DNA of 64,000 nucleotides from Yponomeuta sedellus (lineage: Eukaryota; Arthropoda; Insecta; Lepidoptera; Yponomeutidae), in NCBI GenBank assembly GCA_934045075.1, contig OW203725.1, forward strand, positions 23,158,714 through 23,222,713, read 5' to 3'. Below the pieces are notes generated by a model. That model did not search any database. It had not been told where the DNA came from and worked only from the letters and a program-made list of their open reading frames with translations. The position numbers were made by a program, and so were the translations under genes. How positions within the stretch are numbered: the first letter of the stretch is position 1; the number at the start of each line of letters is the position of its first letter. Below are positions 43,901-55,900 of the stretch, piece by piece.

Positions 43901-46900
43901 TATTCTAGATGGTTCGGGATAGGACCGCGACAGTATTCATGACGTTTTGATGATGAAACTCTTTTCTTTATTTAAAAGTTGACATAATTGAATTTTTGAC
44001 AATGACATTTATCAAAAATGAAATAATAGAAATTGATTGTAAAACCATGGCAACCTCGCTTGGGTGAATTTCTATTGCTTCTTCTATGGTCTATGCCTTA
44101 TAAGCTCTATGCCACGGATGTTGACATCCGTGCTCTATGCCTAATCAAATCACATAATATCATCAACCATGTGGCACAGATTTGTACATGCAATTACCAA
44201 CATTAAAGTGGTAAACATTTTCAGACCGCAAGTGTACATTACTTTACATTATTGTACATTACCCCACTTTGATAAAATCTCTTGCTGTAAAGCAGCAGTT
44301 TCTTAACTTTTAAGCTTATGGGTCCTCTCAGGGTCCCCCTATGTACCATTTAACGCACAGAACATACATATTATGAACCCCAATGTCCACACAAGACGCC
44401 ACCTACATAAACTAAACTCTGTGTGAAAGTAAAGTAACCCTCTAAAGCATTTCCTCCCAAACTGTGCGCAAGTTGAACAAACTTCCTGTTAGTGCTGACT
44501 CAGTAAACTGTTATAAAAAAGACTAGATAATTGTATAAAATCCAAAAACAATCATGTGCTGTGATATGATATACACCCATAAACTATATGATATACACCC
44601 ACAGACTTAAAGCTGCAGCTAGTCAACGGCAACATTGTTAGATAGAACAAGCGATGGAACTCGACCTGTCGCGTTTTGACGTCAAATATTAACAAAAGGT
44701 TCTTTTGTTTGATTGTTAGTGGTTAAATTCTACATTTTAAGGAATCACAAAAAACAGGGAAAACGTAGAGCATGGGTCCCGAATGGAAGAAATCACATAT
44801 TTGTTAAATCACATATTTGCCACTGGACATGGACACTGCATAAGTAATGTCATTACGATTGAGATTAATAAGTCTAGGACACAAGGATTTTGTATGGAAT
44901 CAGTTGTTACTTTACGGAAATTCGTAATAAAATTAAAATGTGAAAATTACTTTGCTAAATTCCGCCAAAAATTCCAGAAGCACCATGCTTGAAAAAGTGG
45001 GAGGAAGGGTGGTGCATTAACTAACCGCATGATGCTTTTGGAATTTTTGGCGGAATATAACAAAGTAATTTTCACATTTTAATCCTAAACACAAGGACAT
45101 GAAAACATCAAACTCAATCAAATCAAGGTAGTGGAAGTCAAGTTGTTTTGAAAAGTGTGATGACAAAAAAGATATCTAGCGGATGTAGGAAGACGGGCGA
45201 GTAAGTAAGGGCTGGTAAGGGACTAATTAGAAAAGGCCAAAACCCGAATTTTGATGAACCGAAAGACATTTGTCAGGATTGTGGCCAACCCCTGCCTACT
45301 CGTCCAAGATACATCTGAGAGTTTATGTATGTACATAATTGCTTTGGTTATTTCATTAAGGGTCATCCTGGTTTTTTCATCAAAATTAAATTCATAATTT
45401 TTATTAATTTTAATAAGTTAGTTAGACCTGAGATTTCCGCACTTAGCCTCATAGTTGGGCCATTGTACCTACGTAGCAAGCGCTGAGGTACGCTAACACC
45501 TCAGACACTTGGGTTTCCTTACGATGTTTTCATTCACGGTCAGCGAGTAGTATTGCTACTATAATTTCACAAATGTACATAACTTAGAAAACAAAGTCAT
45601 TGGTACATGCTGGGGTTCGAACCCACGACCTCCCGATTGAGAAGCCGTAGTTCTACACCGCTCCGATGCCACCGCTCTATAATTTTAATAAGTATTTTTT
45701 ATTAATTTTATAGATTTAATTTAAAATGTTATAACTGATTTTCATACGCCATGTGAAAAGTGTTATCAGACTTTCTTTCCTTCGGTCGCCAGTATACAGG
45801 TTTTACGCCTTGTGTGGAGACCACTGCAATGCTTGTGTGGAGACCACTGCAATGTGTTTTTCTGTTCCGAATAAACAATTTCAATTTCAATTATGTAAGA
45901 GACTCATAATACGAGTACTTGGGCCGGTTATTGATGTTGATTTTCATTTATTCAGTCCAGTTTCATATCAAGCAAGGGCTAAATTGAGTCAGACAAATCC
46001 ATAAATAAACAGATGCCAACTTACTTATCATGTTAGGCATAATGTGCCCGGGGACATAAATAATACATTCTGCCTACAATGTTACTTGTTGTCGCATCTG
46101 TTTTGCCTGATTGTCCAATAACAAAACTATTTATTTGATTTACTACGTTGTGTAACATGACGTTGTTTCAACATCCCATTTTCGAATTCTTCGAAGGATT
46201 TTATACATTATATTCTTTTTTAATTCACTAATCCGTGCTGAGGACAATTTTAAAAACCCTAAAAATTCCACCCATGCCCGGACTCAAACCCACGACCTCC
46301 GGCTAACCTGGCACGGTTAGCCGTAGGTCGCAGGTTCGAGTCCCAGCATGGGTGGAATTTTTAGCCTCTAAATAGGTTTTTTAGGATTTCATACATTTCA
46401 TATATATCTCCTGTCAGGGTCAGTCACTCTCAGCGTGAGATAGCTTATGAACTGTGGTCTATCCCGCAGCATACGCTGAACGTCCAATCCTTTTGCCAAG
46501 CTCTTCTTGCTTGAAATATAATCTGATAAAAGTAATTTAGTATCTAAGTTCATAAGTGTAAGATATTCTTTGTTCTTGGCAATAAATGGTTATTCATTCG
46601 TTAATTCTATAAAGTACGTATATTGCTGGTTAGTGGCAGTCAAGTCAACAAGTAACCTTTATATATATTATTTTTATTTTTAATCTAACCCGTGCACGGG
46701 CACAATCTAACAGGTCGCGGGTTCGAATCCCGGCATGGGTGGAGTTTTTAACCTCTGAATAGGTTTTTAAAGTAACCTTTATAGTTAAAAATTAATCCCG
46801 CATAACACCTTAAGGAGAAAGGAGCGTTCCCGGAAGCCTTTAGCTTATCATTATGTGTATTGTACATTTGAAGATTAAATAACCAATTACTTAAAAGTGG

Positions 46901-49900
46901 GTTACAATCTATATGTCAAAACTCTTATATGTCAAAAGTCAAAACTCTTAAACGGTCAAAACTAGTTTTGACTGCTAAAATCAGTCAAAACTAGTTTTGA
47001 CTGCTAAAATCAGACAAAAGTACTTTTGCCCAAAGCTTATATTTGAAATACCAAATGGTAAAAATACCTAAAATGATGCATCGCTCAATCTGCGACAGCA
47101 AAAATATAGGTGCGACGAAGCGCGTAGCGTAGCGGAGCGCGAAAGAGCGTGTTAGGTTAAACATGTAAGACCGAAAACCAACTCGACATTGTTGGATACA
47201 TATTAGAATTTTATTTTATTTTTCTGCAGTCAAAGTTTTGACCGTTTAAGAGTTTTGACTAACATATACACCGTTTATGTAATTTTTTCCTTGATTGGTA
47301 AGGCAACATTTTTTTTTATCTTTTATGGTAGTAATTCCGTGCAGCGATTTTTTTCGTTATTTCAAAGAGCAACTTTTCTGTAGTATCCTTCTTTATAAAC
47401 AATCTAAAAAACAATGTACTATATGTATATTTTTTATGTTGCTTGGCGCCTAGCGTTGGCGTTGGCGTAAGATTCTCAAATTAGAAAAGTACATTTCTCT
47501 ACCCATCTTAGTACCAGAAAGAAAGAGAAAAAACTGGAATATTCATAGATAAAATATTTAAAGAACAAGCTAAATTAATTATAAAATGTATTGTAGGTAA
47601 CAGTAGTTAGTATGTAAGTATTCAGACTAATTTTATTTTTGTTAATGTTAAAAAACTTTTTTTTTTTCAAAAAACTTATGCGTATACAGTGCTGTGAATG
47701 CCTCTAAGTAGCGGAAACTGGCTGCATCTTAATCTAATATATTATTCTGTAATATTATCTATAGTGGTTGTTATGCCCCTCAACTAAATAAATAACAACA
47801 AGACGCATCATAAATAAAAAATCTATCCCTATCTCTCCCTCCACGATGTTACTAAATAACGTCCTTAACATTCCAGGTCCTCCAGTCAATAATCCAGCAG
47901 ATCACCACAGCCAATGTCCCGCACTACACAATCCCGCACACCCTGGGCACCTTAGCCGCCGTCAACACGCAGGATATAGTACCGTTTATTAAGGACATTC
48001 TGGGCAAAATGCTCCCTCTTCTGACTCTGGTGAAGGCCGAAGGGACAAAGCAGGCGTTTGCTTATGGTAAGGGCATTGAATTTAAGGGTTAGGCAGTTTT
48101 TTTTTATATACGTCACACTGCAGGGCACTGGTCTTCTCTCAGAGAGAGTATAGGCTTCATTACCAAGCGTGTCCACCGCGGATTGGCAATTTCAAGCGCT
48201 GAAGATAGTGAACATTCAGGTTTCCTCACGATGTTTTCCTTCATTCGCGAGTGGTATTGCTACTACATAGTCATAGTCAAAGACGTTGGTGAGCGGATCA
48301 CAGACTTAAAGTGGAGATGGGCGGGACACTTGGCTATAAGGGAAGACGGCCGGTGGACCAGGGCAGTATCGGAGTGGTGGTCAAGGGAGGGAAGGAGGTT
48401 GGTAGGCAGACCACCGACACGATGGTCGAACGACATCGTGAGGGTTACGGACCAGAGATGGATCAGTTAGCACAGGACCGTGAGGAATGGCGCAATAAAA
48501 AGGAGGCCTATGCCCAGCAGTGGGTTGATGTGGGCTGATTATAGATAGATAGATATTGCTACTACATATCTTCACAAATGTATGCGACTAAAGAAAACAA
48601 AGAAAATAATCGAATTGTATTTGCATTACACACATTACATTTCTTACACGTACCACAGACATTACACCACACTAAACTTATAGGCGCTTATAAAAAAACA
48701 AATATTTAATATTTTCAATATATTTTTGTCCTTTTTCAGCCTTTGGACATTTTGCAGTGGCCGTTTCCGAGCACATCAGTGACAGTGTCGCGGGTGATAA
48801 GATAACAACTATCAAGGACAATTTTGTCGTGGAATTCTCTATAATATTCGACGTACTGTACAACCAATGGCTTCACTCCTACGAGTCTAAGGTTTCGGAA
48901 TCGGTGCTCGAGGCTTTGGGACCGATAACCAGGCTTATATCGGAGAGGAAGTTCGATGAGTCGGTTAACAAGTTTGTGCTCTCACTGCTGGCTTTGTATA
49001 GAAAGCAAACAATCAACTCCTACTATGTAAGTCAATGCATATCGTACTTACTGACTCCTTCGCCTCTTAATCCAAAATTGACGCTAAGTGACAACGTGAT
49101 CACATCCACAAACCACACCCTGTTTAATCTTGTGGTTTTGGAGCCGGATTACGACCAGCCACAGACTGTTAAGAACCACTTTGAGGTCCTAAGATGCTTC
49201 GACCACATGGCGGGACAGTTCCCCGACCAGACGATAGAAGGACTCCTACATCAGTGTAAAAACAACCAAGAAAAGGACAGGATGAAAGCCGTCATCATAC
49301 TTACGCACCTGACGACTTCCTCGCAGATTTTCATCGAAAAGTACGCAACGAAGTTCATAGCTATTTTGAAAGTCATGACCGCAATGGAGCATGGACTCAA
49401 AATGAAGAAGTTGCTTGTGAAAGCGGTTGTCGGTTTGGTGTATAGAAATTGCATATCAGGCGAGGAAGATTTCACTATGGTTGAGTTCATCATAAAGCAC
49501 TGCAGCTGTGGAATGCTAAACGCGTCGAAAGATGACTTAAACGAACTCGAGGACACATGCAAAAGCTCGTTGATTTTACTCTGCAACTCGGCCACTAACG
49601 TGAGGAGTCAGCTCCACGATTTGCTGCTGAAAGCGTTGACAGTCGATGATTTCACTCAGTCAATGTCCACAGTAAGTCTGTGCCTTTCGTCGCTGCTTCA
49701 GAATAATTCTGAAACGTTAGGAGACGAAAACGAACCCGTGGCCGAGTTCAAAGTGTCGCCGGATCTCATTTTCATACGTTGCCTGACACATTTGGCCGAG
49801 CCCGAAAACATTGAAAGAAACAAAAACATTCTAATGTTCTTGGATGAATACTCTGGGGACATACAGAAGAATCTAAAGACAACATGGGCTGTGGAGGTGC

Positions 49901-52900
49901 AAAGGATGCTGAAATTCGTTATGAAAAACGAACCGAGCGACGCATGGCATAATATGCTTATAGACTTGCTAGTGGCGGCCATAGAACAAGTGAACAATGA
50001 CAAATGGGTAGAGAATATAGCCAACCTGCTAACACAGCAAATTCTGCACACGAAACAACCTCCACTAATCAAAGCAGTGTCCTTACAATTCTTGGCCACG
50101 CTATCCTGTCATATGACGAACGCTGCCACAGTGGAAAAAGTCCTAACAATCATCCTGCTGGCTTTGAAATCTATACCAATGGCAAGTGTAGACTATGTGA
50201 GCAAGGCTGTTGGTATAGCCTCAAGCAGGCATGGCGAGTACATATTGAATGAACTGGACGCCTTTTACAAGGAGATCGAAGGGAAACGCGGTCTTAAAAT
50301 ATTTAACTTCATGACGAAAAACTCGAAGAACGAAGCCGAGTATAACGTTTCCAAATACGCCGCGATCGTGTGCTACGGAAAGGTGGCAAAGGAATGCTTA
50401 GATGGACACGTCTTAGGTCGCCTAGGCGAGAATGTTACTGTGATCCTACTGGAAATCCTCAAGACGAATCCTCCTTTTGATCTCTGCAAAGCGACCGTCA
50501 CAGCGCTCTACGAGATCGGTATGTCTTTTCAAACGTCACCCAACCTTCCTGTCACGGTACGGAACAGGTGGCAGTTACTACATGCAGTGTTAGAGCAAAT
50601 ATTCAATCCGAATTTGGATAAACGAAGCGTGGAGCTCTACCCTATTATAGTGAAAGCATCGAAAGCGTTGGCCAAGTTGCAAAACTCGATTTTGCCTGAA
50701 GCGAGAAACACCATTGTGAGGGTGCTGTTTAATAACATATTTGGGGAACTGTCGTCGTTCAAAAAGAAGTACGAGATCGAAGGTAACGGCGATAAGAACG
50801 ACCTCCTAGCAAAAACGTTGAACGATAGCTTGACGCTGCTCCACGAATTGATTAGAGAACTGATCATACAGTCCACTTGCCTCAGCACAATCGACGATCT
50901 AGTAAGCTTGTTGATAGAGTGGCTTAGACACTACAATGATGAGATACGAACTGCATCAACCCTCATAATGCAGGTAATACTAGACGCGTTTATTAAAAAC
51001 GTCAGGATCAACTACGAAACTCCGAGCAAGTTCGGCCAGATGGGGTACCTTCTTGGTCTAATCTTACCGGGCATTGCTGATACCAACTTTCCCGTTCGCC
51101 TCACAACAGTTGATTGCATAAAACTTATCATACAAATTCAGTATCTCTACGAAGGTCACACTTTAGAAGCGGACGATGATTGCATGGAACAGCTGACTGT
51201 TTTGCATAACAGCGTGCTGACAAATGACCTTGAAATGATTTCGGAGTATTGTAAAGAGTTGTGCGACGCGATTTGTGATAAAATCCCTCATGAGCATACA
51301 ATGCAGTTCTTGGAGAGTCTAGTGGAAAGTTATGACGATGAAGAGTTCCGTTCGACGGGTATAAGCGCAGTTCTGACCGCGCTGTTTGCCAGAAAGGGCC
51401 AGGATTTGTTCCAAAATATTGAGCGTATAGTGGAGATCATGCTGGTGACGATGGACGGTGTGGGAGATGCCGCGAAGGGGCGGCTGTTGAGGCCTCTGCT
51501 GTCATTGGCCCGGCACCACGCCAATGCTGTCACCGCAGTTCTGTTGGCCCAGAAGATACCTTTGAAATCGTGAGTTAAACGTTTTCGTTTCTAGAATTTT
51601 ATATCACTGCTCACCAGGGTTCAACAATATCCGATATTTTTGGCGCCGAGTTAAGTAGCACGGGTTATACCATTGCAATGCGATTGGTTACTAGACTACT
51701 GACTGCCTGAATGAAACGACGATTACCGGACTAATATGAAACTATTGAAAAACTATGCAGGGGGCCGATTCTCGCCCATGCGAATTGAAAGCGTAGACGC
51801 AAGATGTTCGAAGGCTTAGACATTGCAAAAAAATAAGATAAGTTAACTCGACAGTCATTAGACATTTATTTTCTCATTCGAATTCAATCTAGCAGGGCGT
51901 TCAGAATAGATTTTGGCTGTTGCTCGACTTTTTACGTAGAATTCCAAGTTATATAAGCCTTGTAAAATGAGTTGCAGTAGCTTGAGACCAAGCATGAGTA
52001 TTTTTTACTGTCTACCGTTACAGGAGCGTCATATCCGCGTGGCGCCATCTAGCGCAGGACCCGTCGCTGGCCGCCGCCATTGTGGACAACTTCCTGCGCC
52101 TGATGAACTCTTCGGAGCTCTACGAAGACACCACTCACGCCACTGAGCACCACATCGCCGCCTTGCAGCCGCTCACCGTGAGTTCTGCACTTGTTCATCT
52201 TAGCGTGTCGATGTCAAGCCATCGTGGTGAAATGATATGCCAATCAGTGTAAGGGGCTCGAGAAGCACTCGCTTAGTCGAACCGAGTGATACCGCAAAAT
52301 CCATACATAAACAAACAAGGCAGGCTTTAGGAGTAACAGGAATGACAATGAATAACAATGTGTTAAGCTGAGCCACTTTCATAAAACGACATTCATACTT
52401 TATTTTACCAATTCGACGTAAATTTAGTTAAGTCTTCCTACTAGTTAAACTGTGGGTTGTTTGCAATGCATATTGAATTGTCATAATAAACCATGAATTG
52501 TCATCGTCATCGTCAGTCTATACTAGTCCACTGCTGGACATAGCCCTCCCCTAAAGAGCGCCACGTTGTGCTATCATAGGGTGTAATACCCATGAATTGT
52601 AATTCTATGAAATATGGGCTAGATAATTATCTAAGCACAGTGCAGTAGGGTGCATGAAAGAAGCCTCGCAGACCAACATAAGATAAGAATATTCTTTATT
52701 GTACCTACACCAGGAAAAAACAAACAAAACATAATTACAAAGATACAGTACAATGGGCGGCCTTATTGCTTAGAGCAATTTCTTCCAGGCAACCCACGAT
52801 GGAGAGTTGCTGAAGGAAAAGTGACATACTGAGCCCGTACGAGCTGGAGCGATTTTAATAAAATTTTGTATGGAGTTAGCTGATACCCTAAATTAACACA

Positions 52901-55900
52901 TAGGCTAGGTTTTACGGGAAAATATGTCATTCCCATGGGAAAATCGATAAATCGCGGGCAACACCGCGGGGCACAGCAATTTTTTTAATTTTTAGGAAAT
53001 GTAGTGACTAGTGAACAAACTGAATATTACTATATGCAAATTTCACATTTCCAGCTCATCAGCGCCCTCGGCGAGATGCTAGCGGAACCAGCGATGGCGG
53101 ACATTAGCGGGGCGAAGTTCCCGGAGCTGTTCGCGGTTCTGTACACGACCGCGGCTTGCTATATGGGCGCCGAGCCTCCCGCCTACTGCGTGCCGAGCAG
53201 CCGCCCGCAGGAGAGACTCGGATTCGTCCCTAACAGGTGGGTGAGAATATGGGCTTATGGGCGCCATGGCTTATGGGATTATGGGCGTCATAGCGCAAGG
53301 TTGTGCCCCCCAATGATGGCACAACCTTGCGCTATGGCGCTCATTAGGGGAGGGCTATGTCCAGCAGTGGACTAATATAGCCTGACTAGCTTTTGCCCGC
53401 GACTCCGTCCGCGTGGACTTTAGTTATTCAGCATGCTTCAATAAAAGGTGCAAACGTCTTACAATCCTCCAACCCGGTCTTGGCCCCCGTGGTGGAGTAT
53501 GCCCTAAAGTTCCTGCGATGCAGAGACCCGTGCCCCAGCAGTGGCACGTCTGCGAATGTTGATTGTTACATTGCTAGTTGCTTTGGTTAGTGGGAAATAT
53601 ATTTTTTGAAGTATGGTGACATCAAGGTTAACGATTTTAACGCTGTATCATACGCACGCATTAGTACGTAATACAGAGAATATTGTAAAGGGGTTCGAAA
53701 TTTCACTGATGCCGGTGCCCATTAGCTCAGTTGGAAAGAGCTCTGGCACGGATAGCCAGAGGTCGCGGGTTCGAAAGGGTGGAATTTTTAGCCTCTAAAA
53801 TAGGTTTTTTAAAATCGTCCTTAGCACGGGTTAGTGCATTAAAACTAATATAAGCACGCAGTAGTGTTTGTGTGACGCATCTTGTTGAGGTAGCTATAAA
53901 TTTTATTCGCAATGCCTTGTTTCATTATTACGTTCCTCGCTTCATATTCGGAGGTTAACTACTAAACATGTTAACTACAGCCTGCATTTTACCTCAAGTA
54001 ACCTCTCCAGACCAACAACCAAAGACAATTAGTCATATTTTAGTTTATCTATACGTTTTATTCCAGGGACGCTATAAGATTGTCGCCTGCCAGGATAGCG
54101 ATGGGGACTTTCTGCGCGTTTCTGGATCGAGCCGAGTGTCAGAAGGTGAGTAAATGAGGCAGAGAGAGAGAGAGAGAGAGTGTTTATTATTTATAAAAAT
54201 ATGATTCTTCTAAAACACTTTTGAAATGCGGTTTAAGGCTTTACCAGGCAAAAGTATAGTAGTTCCCACTAGAAACTGAACCTTACCCACTTTGAAAGAA
54301 AGCCCAAAACTCTGCCTCTAATACCTCTGCCCGATAAAGGGTTAAATAGTCTGTGGCGAAGTCTTTCCCTTTACCACAGGCTTCCTTAATTGCATTTGAG
54401 GAATGTTTTGTTTTTGTTCATAAAACTGATTTGAGTTTTATAATTTAAAAAGCATTGAAAGCGCTACGAAATCCGTAGTTTCCTAAAAAAAAAAAACTCA
54501 CCAAAATACAAAATCATTTTAATATAAGAAAGATTTAAGACTTTTTGTAATTAGAGATAGTTTACATATTTGTTACCACGAATTAGCGGAAATCGATTAA
54601 AGTCCTAGGATATTGATACTGAAGGTGATAAACTGTTTTTAGAACACAGCCTAGAATGTAGGTTCTAAAAACAGTTATCACCAGATATTAGGATTTTAGA
54701 TTTTCACTTTTTGAACATAACATAATATTATATTATATAAAACAATACCTAATAAATAGTCGTGTTTAGACGAGTTTAATATATAGAACGTTGAATAATG
54801 TACGTTATATACTTCGATGAAGCAAAGGTGATCTGTCAGGATCGTGGCAAGTGGCAGTCCCTGGTCTCTGCCTACTATTCTGGGATACACGCGTGAGGTT
54901 ATGTATTTATGTAATATATAAAACAATTTATGCTTTTAATTCCCCGGGTGGCGCTAGTACATCCCCAAAGCGCCTCACCGGCTAGACGTACGAGGCTGTC
55001 ACCAAATCTTTGACGCAGTCAGTCAAATCGTCACCAGAGTGCTAAGTGCGAGTTTGACAGATCCAATCGAATAACTTTACTACCGCGTTAATCGAGCATT
55101 GAGTAGTGAGTATGAGTAAGTTAACCGTTCGAACTGGCAAAACGCTGTCACAGTACAACTCGCACTCGCGTTTATTCGTGTTTTGGCTGGTAAACGTGTT
55201 CACTTCTCAACATAGACCATTACAACTCGCACTCAGCAATTTTAATTTCCATACTTGTCGCTAGGTGGCGCTTCCTCGATGCCATAGAAACATGAGTTTA
55301 CGTTAACGCGATCGAGCAGTTAAAAAAACTCGCACTAAGCCCTCTGTACCGTGTTCCTTCCCAGGTGAAGGAGGCGTGCACGCTCTGCCTTAGCATCGAG
55401 CATGGAGACAGTGCGGCGACGCTGGCGGAGCTCGCGCCGGCTCTGGGCGGGGCCGTCAGCCGCGGGCCCGCCGCGAGGCACCTGCCGCGACTCGTGCCCG
55501 CGCTGGCCGCGCTCGCGCGCTCGCCGCTGCCGCAGCGCCGCGCCGCCGCGCTCGCGCTGCTTCACGACCTTCTCAACTATCGGTGAGTTGATACTACACA
55601 CAGCGACACACAGCTGCGTATAGATAGATATACACGGCGACATACAGCTAGGCACAGCTACACACAGCTCGCGCTGCTTCACGACCTGCTCAACTGCCGG
55701 TGAGTTGATAATACATACAGTGACACACAGCTGCGTATAGATAGATATACACGGCGACATACAGCTAGGCACAGCTACACACAGCTCGCGCTGCTTCACG
55801 ACCTGCTCAACTGCCGGTGAGTTGATAATACATACAGTGACACACAGCTGCGTATAGATAGATATACACGGCGACATACAGCTAGGCACAGCTACACACA

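Larger units (their letters stand above)
39956..43936 (-). mobile_element. Ty3/gypsy LTR retrotransposon, internally deleted
   Basis: Bounded by LTRs 39960-40442 and 43453-43932, with the 4-bp duplication GTAT (39956-39959, 43933-43936). Orientation is minus. Between the LTRs, about 3 kb holds gag, then a direct join to the end of RNase H/start of integrase. Protease, reverse transcriptase and most of RNase H are absent. No envelope-like frame follows integrase. The LTRs differ by about two substitutions and a 3-bp indel in ~480 bp, so insertion was recent. It sits in MROH1 intron 3, antisense to the gene. Confidence 0.92.
43937..47876 (+). other. MROH1 intron 3, right part
   Basis: No exon seen. 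It contains the separately listed MITEs and SINEs. At 45425-45475 the 'cacttagcctcatagttgg' word recurs near 62980. Confidence 0.6.
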
